Source of the DNA: Peptococcaceae bacterium BRH_c23
GTDB taxonomy: Bacteria; Bacillota_B; Desulfitobacteriia; Desulfitobacteriales; Desulfitobacteriaceae
Direction of reading: 5' to 3'
Length of the DNA stretch: 20,223 bases
NCBI GenBank assembly: GCA_000961805.1
Contig: LADV01000199.1
Location: forward strand, 1 to 20,223
Under the pieces are notes generated by a model that worked only from the letters and a program-made list of their open reading frames with translations, was not told where the DNA came from and searched no databases. Below, one piece after another: positions 14,334 to 20,223 of this stretch; the stretch's first letter is position 1; every line of letters begins with the position of its first letter. The translations under genes and the position numbers were made by a program.

Positions 14334-14414
14334 TCATTCTGTCAGCCTTGGCGAGGCGGCCGCCTTAGTTGCACTTATGCTTCAGAAAGTATATAACGCA
14401 AGTTATACTTTCTG
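14334..14414 (+). other. Hairpin-rich non-coding stretch
   Basis: AGGCGGCCGCCT (14354-14365) is a perfect 12-bp palindrome. CAGAAAGTATATAAC (14383-14397) pairs with GTTATACTTTCTG (14402-14414) as a 13-bp stem with a 2-nt bulge and GCAA loop. With the repeats upstream and the terminator downstream, the whole 14100-14543 gap contains no convincing protein gene but looks like a structured transcript or element remnant. ORFs across it consist of repeats and lack ribosome sites. Confidence 0.5.
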
Positions 14415-14423
14415 TTCAGTACT

Positions 14424-14450
14424 AAAAAACTCGCCTTTGGCGAGCTTTTT
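14424..14450 (+). terminator. Factor-independent terminator with no assigned gene
   Basis: CTCGCC (14430-14435) pairs with GGCGAG (14439-14444) around TTT, flanked by an A run before and CTTTTT after. It can work in both directions. On the plus strand no upstream protein gene ends here, so it may terminate an RNA arising from the repeat region. Confidence 0.7.
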
Positions 14451-14543
14451 ATTCTACTTTGTTCTACTTTTTGTTTTTCTTTTTTTGATTCACCATAACT
14501 TTATTGGCAGGAACGCAGAGCCGCTTTACACGGTATATTTTAG

Positions 14544-14583
14544 AAAAACCTAACGGAATGCCTGAGCAGACTATTGGCGTTAG
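14544..14583 (-). terminator. Probable terminator of the amidohydrolase gene
   Basis: On the minus strand CTAACG (14583-14578), which includes the TAA stop codon, pairs with CGTTAG (14555-14550), with an extra inner CC/GG pairing, and GTTTTTC follows. The 22-nt loop makes it a weaker call. Confidence 0.5.
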
Positions 14584-16148
14584 CGAGAGATAAGCTTGTT
14601 CTTAGCAGCTGCAAGCATAAGCCCCAGTGAGTTAGCAGGGGGACCTAAGTATTTTCGACCCTTGAGGAATAGATCTTCAACTCGAATCTCTGTTAATTTG
14701 TCTAGTGTTACCTGTAGGGGATTGCTATCCAGTACGACAAAGTCAGCTATCTTACCCTCCCTCAGAGTGCCTCTATTGACTTCGTCAAAAGACAGCCGAG
14801 CCGGCCAATGTGTATGCATTCGCAGAGCATCCAGCACTGATATTCTCTGCTCAGGGTTTGGGTGCTGGCAAGCGGCAAAGATGGCATGCATTGGATTAGG
14901 CAACGTACAGGGAGCATCAGAACCACCAGCTATTGTCAGCCCGTGCTTTAACATGCTTTTGAGAGGGATCAGGTCATTGACCCGTTGGCCGAGAATTTCT
15001 TCTAGATAATCAGTAGGTTCCTGCTCCCAGTGAAGAAATGGGGATTGAACGGCAAAGTGCAGTCCTAGTTTGGCTGCTCTCTCCAGCAAAGACGGTGGGA
15101 TCAGATCCGCATGTATAATAATATGACGGTGGTCACTTCGCGGATAATCAGTCAGAGCCTCTTCATAAGCCACGACTGCTTGTTCAACAGCAGCATCTCC
15201 GATGGCATGCATTGAAACCTGAAGTTCTTGCCGATTAGCCCTTTTAACGAAGTCAGATACTGTTTGTTGTGTATAGGCCAGTACACCTTTATTATATAGA
15301 TTATTGCTATAAGGTTGACTAAGGGCTGCATCCTCTGAACCGAAACAACCATCTAAAGCCGTAGCAAAGCAGCCACCGATGCGCGGCATTTTTCGTTTCT
15401 GAACTTTATCAACGTTCATTGTCTGAAAATAGATACGGAAATTTTGGGGCAACCCATATGCCGCCACCCGCATCATGTCCACATCGATATCCCGTGGGAA
15501 TCCAACCCCTTCAACAGTATGAACTAAACCGATCCCTCTGCGTGCTAAATAATCTGCACCGTGGATTAGATTCTTAAGAATAGTAAAAGGCGAAACAGAT
15601 CCTGTTATGTAATTAACGCCATCGTAAAATGCTTGGTGGTATAACCACCCAGTTTTCCGGTCAAATCCTAGGCTTTTTTGGACTGCGTCAGGAAACTTGG
15701 CTAGTAACGCTGTGTTAGCTACGGCTGCATGTCCATCGTACTTAACCAGCAAGAGAGGAAGGGTTGTAATCTTATCTAAATCAGCACGTTCCGGAAGCCT
15801 CTTCTCCTTTACAGTATGAGCAGAGCAACCAAACCCTAGGATGAGTTTTTCCTGAGGGTTATTTCGACGGTACCCGTTGATAAGGTCTTCCATTTCGTAA
15901 AAGTCACGAACAGTACGGACATCTACGGTAGACAGAAATAAAGAGAATGAGGCAAAGTGGAGATGGGAGTCCGCAAAGGCAGGCACAACGCATTTTCCGC
16001 CCAGATCCACCCGTTCCTTAATTCCTACATATTCATCGGGTAGCCGGTCCCCAATAAAAACGATCTTACCTTGGTCCTCTATCAAGACTTGAAAGACCCT
16101 ATTCTTATCCTCACAAGATATAAACTCCCCGTTTTCATAAAGCCTCAT
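14580..16148 (-). CDS. YtcJ-like metal-dependent amidohydrolase
   Basis: A 522-aa protein of the amidohydrolase superfamily (YtcJ/AepA-like, COG1574). The beta-rich N-terminal strand region leads to VPAFADSHLHF (55-65), giving the HxH metal ligands H62 and H64. Further typical ligands appear at H314 (MHAIGDAA), H346 (IIHADLIPP) and D411 (AGGSDAPC). The C-terminal GTLREGKIADFVVLDSNP is the usual amidohydrolase closing strand. The ATG at 16148 has AGGTGA upstream. No signal peptide, so it is cytosolic. It stands alone between non-coding stretches. Family members hydrolyse imides, amides or carbamates; the substrate cannot be predicted. Confidence 0.9.
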   Translation of the reverse strand: MRLYENGEFISCEDKNRVFQVLIEDQGKIVFIGDRLPDEYVGIKERVDLGGKCVVPAFADSHLHFASFSLFLSTVDVRTVRDFYEMEDLINGYRRNNPQEKLILGFGCSAHTVKEKRLPERADLDKITTLPLLLVKYDGHAAVANTALLAKFPDAVQKSLGFDRKTGWLYHQAFYDGVNYITGSVSPFTILKNLIHGADYLARRGIGLVHTVEGVGFPRDIDVDMMRVAAYGLPQNFRIYFQTMNVDKVQKRKMPRIGGCFATALDGCFGSEDAALSQPYSNNLYNKGVLAYTQQTVSDFVKRANRQELQVSMHAIGDAAVEQAVVAYEEALTDYPRSDHRHIIIHADLIPPSLLERAAKLGLHFAVQSPFLHWEQEPTDYLEEILGQRVNDLIPLKSMLKHGLTIAGGSDAPCTLPNPMHAIFAACQHPNPEQRISVLDALRMHTHWPARLSFDEVNRGTLREGKIADFVVLDSNPLQVTLDKLTEIRVEDLFLKGRKYLGPPANSLGLMLAAAKNKLISR

Positions 16149-16304
16149 TGTGTCACCTACCTATACTTGCTCATTTTTCCGCATGTAACTATTCACCACA
16201 GCTAATGATTCACTCCTTTCTTTTTCGCCGAACTTCCAACTTTCCCTTCCACTAATTACTAATTATTCAAAACAATTTTACAACTTAAACCATTTTTAAA
16301 TGAT

Positions 16305-16670
16305 TTGTCGACTGCGGGAAGGATAGGCTCCAACTTTAGAGCACCATATGTAGAGGCAGCTGAATTAGCTGAATCAATATATTACCCAGGGGACTTAGCA
16401 CGCACTGGTTTATACACTTTTTCTCCAACGTGGAAAAAAGTTCTGTTACAGTGGTTTTACGATAACCAAGACAGTAAAACGGGCTATTGGATTCCCAAAT
16501 TGAGGAGCAGTGGAGAGCGGTTGAATTCAGGAGATTTAGTCTCTACAGAAAAAATCATCAAGTTGTCAAGCAATAAGCTTATAAAAGAAGGGGTAAAGGC
16601 AGCGCCATCAGTTCTTGGAAAAGCATCCAAAGGATTGATAAAGGGCACAAAATTTCTTCTGGCTCAATAA
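16305..16670 (+). CDS. Unrecognised ORF, possibly the C-terminal remnant of a larger gene
   Basis: A 121-codon frame from a TTG at 16305; the frame is open back to 16263 but has no ATG and no ribosome site. The coding looks genuine: FRAPYVEAAELAESIYYPGD, LYTFSPTWKKVLLQWFYDNQ, SKTGYWIPK. The WxxNQDxxTGYW-like phrase followed by a GDLVSTEKIIKL helix loosely recalls alpha/alpha-barrel enzymes, but this is not enough for a family. The last 30 residues are Lys/Gly/Ala-rich and amphipathic. Because an initiation signal is absent, a 5'-truncated remnant is more likely than a complete gene. It precedes the DUF2953 gene by 37 bp. Confidence 0.45.
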   Translation: MSTAGRIGSNFRAPYVEAAELAESIYYPGDLARTGLYTFSPTWKKVLLQWFYDNQDSKTGYWIPKLRSSGERLNSGDLVSTEKIIKLSSNKLIKEGVKAAPSVLGKASKGLIKGTKFLLAQ

Positions 16671-16707
16671 GTGTGAAAAAACCATTATTGGTTAAGTGGA
16701 GGCTGAC

Positions 16708-17397
16708 ATGTTCGTTTTATCAATTCTTGGTTACATTCTTCTGGGTATTGGGTTGCTGGTGACCGCAATTATACTTATCCCCTATCATTATCAAGCTTCT
16801 GGAGAGAAATTGGATGTGCTACAAACCAAACTCTCAATATCCTGGCTTTTCGGCGGGATAAAACTAAATTTCAAGCGACAATCCAAACAAAAAACGGTTT
16901 TTCTTACCGTCTTTGGTTTAAAAAAGTTTAATATGAAGCAGAAATCCACTCGTGTACCTTCTGAAAAGGACAAAGAACATAGCGATAAAGCAAAAATTAT
17001 TAAACGTAAAAAACTTCGAAATAATTCTAATTTCATTAAATTCTTAAGGGTTAACATCCTTAAAAAAGTTTTAGCGACTATTCTTAAGCTATTCAAATAC
17101 TGTCAGCCTAAAGAGCTATCTATTGATGCCAAAATTGGTTTCGATAACCCGATGTACACCGGCTTGATGTGTGCATTTCATAGTCAACTCTATGCACTGT
17201 TTGATAAAAAGGATATTAACATACAACCAGTTTTTGACGTGGAAATCCTAGAAGGACGATTTTTGATTGGTGGGAGAATCTGGCTGCCCTATCTAATACT
17301 AGTTATGATAGAGTTCCTGATTACGAACCCAATTAGGAATATATTAATGGCTCAGCTTAAAACAAAAATCAAAGGAGGACTTCAATATGTCAGATAA
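16708..17397 (+). CDS. DUF2953 (YtfI-like) membrane-anchored protein
   Basis: A 229-aa protein with one strong N-terminal membrane segment (about 3-26), a Lys/Arg-rich central part, the family-like PKELSIDAKIGFDNPMYTGL stretch (132-151), and a second hydrophobic segment close to the C-terminus. The ATG at 16708 has GGAGG five nt upstream. Its 3' end overlaps the GerW gene by 11 bp, so the two are translationally coupled. DUF2953 proteins commonly precede GerW/YtfJ in spore formers (established association). A sporulation role is inferred; biochemical function is unknown. Confidence 0.85.
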   Translation: MFVLSILGYILLGIGLLVTAIILIPYHYQASGEKLDVLQTKLSISWLFGGIKLNFKRQSKQKTVFLTVFGLKKFNMKQKSTRVPSEKDKEHSDKAKIIKRKKLRNNSNFIKFLRVNILKKVLATILKLFKYCQPKELSIDAKIGFDNPMYTGLMCAFHSQLYALFDKKDINIQPVFDVEILEGRFLIGGRIWLPYLILVMIEFLITNPIRNILMAQLKTKIKGGLQYVR

Positions 17398-17749
17398 TTT
17401 TAGTATTAATGAAAGCATCTCTACCCTCTTTGAAAAACTAGAGGACTTCGTCAGAACTAAAACAGTAGTTGGTGAACCCTTTACTGTAGGTGAAACGACC
17501 ATCATTCCATTCATCGATATTAGTTTTGGTCTTGGTACGGGCGGCGGTGGCGGAACGGATGAAAAAGGCAACAAAGGTACCGGGGGCGGCGCAGGCAGCG
17601 GTGCGAAGATTTCTCCGTCAGCGATCCTTGTCATCAAAGGAGATAACGTTGAGTTACTACCGATCAAGAAAGCAGGCAGCTTAGAAAAACTGATCGATAT
17701 GGTTCCTGGGATTGTGGAAAAAGTCAAGGACCATAAATGCTGCGAATAA
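17387..17749 (+). CDS. gerW: GerW/YtfJ-family sporulation protein
   Basis: A 120-aa protein. The ISTLFEKLEDFVRTKTVVGE (11-30) start, PFTVGETTIIPFIDISFGLG (31-50), a glycine-rich middle (50-74), and AKISPSAILVIKGDNVELLP (73-92) are the family's layout. In B. subtilis GerW is made in the forespore and is needed for certain germination responses, including SleB-linked cortex hydrolysis (established knowledge). Its presence shows a sporulating lineage. The ATG at 17387 has GGAGG upstream and lies inside the end of the DUF2953 gene. Two terminal Cys (CCE end) are unusual but unexplained. A palindromic terminator follows. Confidence 0.93.
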   Translation: MSDNFSINESISTLFEKLEDFVRTKTVVGEPFTVGETTIIPFIDISFGLGTGGGGGTDEKGNKGTGGGAGSGAKISPSAILVIKGDNVELLPIKKAGSLEKLIDMVPGIVEKVKDHKCCE

Positions 17750-17780
17750 TCGCTAGCTATTTTGATTGCTAGAGGATCGA

Positions 17781-17814
17781 AAGAAGCAAGGGAACCGTCC
17801 CCTTGCTTCTTTTT
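17781..17814. repeat. REP-like palindrome doubling as a terminator
   Basis: AAGAAGCAAGGG (17781-17792) pairs perfectly with CCCTTGCTTCTT (17800-17811) around AACCGTC, followed by TTT. It lies between convergent genes (gerW and the 17853 gene) and can end both transcripts. It shares CAAGGGGAC with the palindrome at 5010-5063. Confidence 0.8.
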
Positions 17815-17852
17815 AATACCTACTTCATGTTTCTATTTGTTGCTTCTTTTTA

Positions 17853-18278
17853 TTAGCCGATGACTTTACCGGAAATGTTAGCGGGACCAGTGATGGTTAT
17901 AGTTCCTTGAGCAGTCTGAAGGTTACGAGCAAGTAATCGATAAACATGATGACCAGCAGCTACATTCGTTAGAACGGCTTGGAACGTAGTCAAATTCTCT
18001 AGCGGTGAATCTGATCCATCTTGAATCGACTCTTGGTTGATTGATGCGACTGGTATACCATCTTGATGAATCGTGAGCTCAATAATAGGTTGATCCGGCG
18101 GCACTGGACTCACACCCGTCACGTCCCATCCAATCGTTGTTAGCAATTCAACAAAGTTTATTGGTTGAGCTACAAACAGACCAAATTCTAAAATTATTTG
18201 GTCAATACCAGTGAGCACAATAGCGGACGAATTTGCAAAATTTGTCAGAATACTTCTATTGTAGTTTAAGAGAGCCAT
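17853..18278 (-). CDS. Small beta-rich protein of unknown function
   Basis: A 141-aa protein, start ATG at 18278 with AGGAGG seven nt upstream; a longer in-frame extension to 18323 has no ribosome site. It is not recognised. The sequence alternates hydrophobic and polar residues (IIELTIHQDGIPVASINQES, TTFQAVLTNVAAGHHVYRLL, GTITITGPANISGKVI), typical of a beta-sandwich. It contains no Cys and no signal peptide. Upstream on the minus strand CATATATTA (18350-18342) resembles a sigma-E/K -10, but a matching -35 is not clear. Lying next to gerW, a spore-surface role is possible but speculative. Confidence 0.75.
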   Translation of the reverse strand: MALLNYNRSILTNFANSSAIVLTGIDQIILEFGLFVAQPINFVELLTTIGWDVTGVSPVPPDQPIIELTIHQDGIPVASINQESIQDGSDSPLENLTTFQAVLTNVAAGHHVYRLLARNLQTAQGTITITGPANISGKVIG

Positions 18279-18489
18279 TTTTATCCTCCTTAATTTGATT
18301 TGAGTTAAGTTGCTATGGTTCAAATTTTTATCTTCTCAGTTTAATATATGAAACGAAAACAGATTGGGACATGTTTTAAAGGGCAAATAAGAAAATAATT
18401 TAGCTTCTTCCAAGCTATACAGATGAAACTTCATGATTTGACATGGTCAGGTGTATAACTTGACTCCTTTGGAAGATCAGAAGGACAGT

Positions 18490-18522
18490 AAAAAGCACGT
18501 TGAAGTGACAATCAACGTGCTT
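18490..18522 (-). terminator. Terminator of dsdA
   Basis: An 11-bp perfect stem AAGCACGTTGA/TCAACGTGCTT (18493-18503 with 18512-18522) with an 8-nt loop, followed on the minus strand by TTTACTG (the run of T starting within the stem end). It begins 12 bp after the dsdA stop. Confidence 0.85.
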
Positions 18523-18533
18523 CTCGTATTGTA

Positions 18534-19883
18534 TTAAATATCTACTGTGCCTTTACGCAGATATTGATCCATTACTTCGCTTGGAACTAAGCTTCCACCA
18601 GTCGCCCAAACAATATGGCTAGCTTGGTCCATTTTATTCTCGAGATCGAATTTCTTTAAATACTCAAGGCCCGCATCGGCCTGTAATAGTCTTGCCGGTC
18701 CGGGCATTCCAGCAAGTGCAGAAGGTTCAAGCCGGAGGTTCTCGGCATTATTCAGGGCCTGAAGCAAGCTGAAAAGTTCCTCGTCTTTAATGGTGTAGGC
18801 GCCACTCAGTATCGGTTCAAGCACTGTTCCTACGAAACGCGAAGCTCTACCTACGGCTAATCCATCGGCTTCGGTCTTATTATCTAGACCGATATCCTGG
18901 ACCGAGATTTGATCATGAAGGCCGGTCGCCAGACCTAAAAGCATGCACGGGGAATGAGTCGGCTCAGCGAAGAAGCAATGGACATTCTCTTTGAAGACTT
19001 GCTTTAAGCCATAGGTTATTCCCCCCGGTCCACCCCCCACACCGCAGGGAAGATAGACAAAGAGTGGATGATTCGAATCCACGGCAATCTTCATCTCGTC
19101 CAATTGTTTTTTTAAACGATAAGCAGCTACAGCATAGCCTACAAATAAATCACGAGAGTTCTCGTCATCGACAAAATGGCAGTTTGGATCTTTCTCAGCT
19201 TGCTTTCTCCCCTCTTCGACCGCTTTGCTATAATCCGAGCCGTACTCGACTACTTGGACTCCCTTGGAACGGAGAAGTTCCTTTTTCCATGACTTGGCAT
19301 CGGAGGACATGTGGACTGTGACCTGGAATCCGAGTTTTGCTCCGATTACGCCAATACTTAGGCCTAGGTTCCCCGTCGATCCTACTGCGATAGAGTGACC
19401 GGAGAAGAATTCTTTAAACTTTAGTGTATTTAAAATTGAATAATTGTCATCCAGTTCCATTATACCTTGCTTAATCGCAAGGTCTTCAGCGTGCTTAAGG
19501 ACTTCATAGATTCCGCCTCGAGCCTTGATCGAGCCGGATATCGGGAGGTGGCTGTCACATTTAAGCAAGACACGCCCTAAGATTTTTAAGTCGTAGTATT
19601 TTTCCAGATATCCCTGCATATCCGGGATAGGTACAAGGGACGATTCAATGAGCCCTCCGGTGTCTTGGGTTTCTGGGAAGGCTTGCGCGATGTAGGGAGC
19701 GAAGCGAATGAGCCTCTCCTCCGCCTCTAAAATTTCTTTTTCCTGAATTGGAACATGGTTTTTGGATGTCTTGTATTTTGGATTGGTCCAGAAAACCTCT
19801 TGGGTAGAGATCAGTTTATTCAGTAATGGAAATTCTAACTTCCACTCAGTAAGTGTTCTGCCAAGGATAACATTGTTATTCAA
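18534..19883 (-). CDS. dsdA: D-serine ammonia-lyase (D-serine dehydratase)
   Basis: A 449-aa PLP enzyme (the E. coli enzyme has 442) converting D-serine to pyruvate and ammonia in the cytosol. The N-terminal region [18 protein letters not shown] and FWTNPKY (31-37) is DsdA-specific. The PLP lysine is K120 in SGSIKARGG (116-124). The phosphate and substrate loops are GSTGNLG (168-174) and [10 protein letters not shown] (279-288). The start is a TTG at 19883 with GGGGG nine nt upstream. An ATG at 19890 is out of frame and makes only a four-codon ORF that overlaps this start, perhaps coupling. No DsdC regulator or DsdX transporter is nearby. Use for D-amino-acid detoxification or nutrition is inferred. 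Confidence 0.93.
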   Translation of the reverse strand: MNNNVILGRTLTEWKLEFPLLNKLISTQEVFWTNPKYKTSKNHVPIQEKEILEAEERLIRFAPYIAQAFPETQDTGGLIESSLVPIPDMQGYLEKYYDLKILGRVLLKCDSHLPISGSIKARGGIYEVLKHAEDLAIKQGIMELDDNYSILNTLKFKEFFSGHSIAVGSTGNLGLSIGVIGAKLGFQVTVHMSSDAKSWKKELLRSKGVQVVEYGSDYSKAVEEGRKQAEKDPNCHFVDDENSRDLFVGYAVAAYRLKKQLDEMKIAVDSNHPLFVYLPCGVGGGPGGITYGLKQVFKENVHCFFAEPTHSPCMLLGLATGLHDQISVQDIGLDNKTEADGLAVGRASRFVGTVLEPILSGAYTIKDEELFSLLQALNNAENLRLEPSALAGMPGPARLLQADAGLEYLKKFDLENKMDQASHIVWATGGSLVPSEVMDQYLRKGTVDI

Positions 19884-20162
19884 TATTCATTTCCCCCTTT
19901 GCTTTTCCTCTAATCAATCATTGCCTATTATATCCCCCCAAAGGGGCTAAAAACTTCTCTTGGTTATCAGAATAACACAAATCCCTTTATCCGTGTTACT
20001 CAATCCTATGATTTGATGCTTTGCTCAATAAAGGAGAAATCCACCAAGATCTCTAAGAAACTGTACCACACAGCCAAAAATCACCTTGTTTTAATCCTAT
20101 ACTTTTTATTGTTATTAACACAGAATACTGCCCCGCACATATGCTACAAGGGGGTGTATTAT
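19884..20162. other. Intergenic region between dsdA and the PG-binding gene
   Basis: A TATAAT on the minus strand (19927-19932) is a likely dsdA -10, but no good -35 is seen; the spacer holds a CCCC-AAA-GGGG mini-hairpin (within 19934-19946). For the plus-strand gene no clear promoter was recognised. No ORF of note. Confidence 0.4.
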
Positions 20163-20169
20163 ATGCGGG
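20132..20169 (+). promoter_or_regulatory. Hairpin enclosing ribosome site and start codon of the PG-binding gene
   Basis: CCCGCA (20132-20137) pairs with TGCGGG (20164-20169), and TAT (20140-20142) with ATA (20161-20163), leaving a 2-nt CA bulge. The GGGGG ribosome site (20150-20154) lies in the loop and the ATG (20163-20165) is fully paired. Confidence 0.45.
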
Positions 20170-20223
20170 CGCTCAAACGCGGTTCCAGAGGTAGTGATGT
20201 CATGGAAATCCAGAGCCTCTTGG
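20163..20223 (+). CDS. Peptidoglycan-binding-domain protein, 5' end only
   Basis: The first 20 residues, MRALKRGSRGSDVMEIQSLL, match the start of a PG_binding_1 repeat (LKRGSRGSDVxxIQxLL), a cell-wall-binding module. The gene runs off the window, so any catalytic domain is unseen. The ATG at 20163 is preceded by AAGGGGGTG. No signal peptide precedes the repeat, as in many spore-former wall or cortex enzymes that begin with such modules. It is divergent from dsdA. Confidence 0.75.
   Translation, partial: MRALKRGSRGSDVMEIQSLL

Noticed and set aside
14260..14553. 97-codon plus-strand ORF across the repeats
   Set aside because: It is composed of the direct repeats and T-rich sequence, has no ribosome site and crosses a terminator.

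Overview
The window looks like chromosome from an endospore-forming, low-to-mid GC Firmicute, probably a Clostridia member of the Peptococcaceae type (Desulfosporosinus/Desulfitobacterium-like). This is inferred from gene content: a GerW/YtfJ spore protein with its DUF2953 partner, a soluble YfmS-type chemoreceptor, a DUF2089/SHOCT-like/YvlD-type cluster, strong GGAGG ribosome sites, and sigma-A promoters. No database search was possible. No rRNA, tRNA or CRISPR array was seen.

Left part (1-5000): the 3' end of an IS110-family transposase with its non-coding tail. Next comes a minus-strand two-component system of the CitA/DcuS-CitB/DcuR type for citrate or C4-dicarboxylate sensing, with no cognate transporter in view. 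It is divergent from a CPA1-type Na+/H+ antiporter. A 54-bp near-perfect REP-like palindrome separates the antiporter from the next operon; a smaller relative lies at 17781.

Drug-export locus (5077-8080, minus strand): a TetR regulator, an ABC ATPase split by an apparent one-base frameshift, and two ABC-2 permeases resembling fluoroquinolone-type exporters. A 20-bp imperfect palindrome (19/20 identical copies) overlaps the -10 regions upstream of both the tetR gene and the ABC operon, and is the likely operator.

Envelope-stress-like locus (8342-10141, minus strand): a DUF2089 zinc-ribbon/HTH protein, a SHOCT-like protein, a 99-aa protein that looks like a shortened tandem paralogue of it, and a YvlD-like four-helix membrane protein. 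The DUF2089 gene has a consensus sigma-A promoter whose spacer holds one arm of a 12-bp inverted repeat. Across the divergent region lies a DUF1904 gene, also frameshifted, whose leader carries a 14-bp hairpin with a CCTCC loop complementary to its own ribosome site.

Middle part (10650-16150): a soluble chemoreceptor, an HD-phosphohydrolase gene disabled by an internal deletion, a DUF2889-like protein, a patatin-like lipase, a repeat- and hairpin-rich non-coding segment, and a YtcJ-like amidohydrolase.

Right part (16300-20223): an orphan ORF that may be a remnant, the DUF2953-gerW pair with overlapping reading frames, a small beta-rich unknown protein, D-serine ammonia-lyase (dsdA), and the start of a peptidoglycan-binding-domain gene whose start codon lies inside a hairpin.

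Three genes (ABC ATPase, DUF1904, HD phosphohydrolase) are broken. The first two differ from an intact frame by a single base, so sequencing error must be excluded. No complete novel defence or mobile system was found. The best leads are the TetR operator pair, the DUF2089/SHOCT/YvlD cluster with its paralogue, the structured leader at 10241, and the structured locus at 14275-14450.
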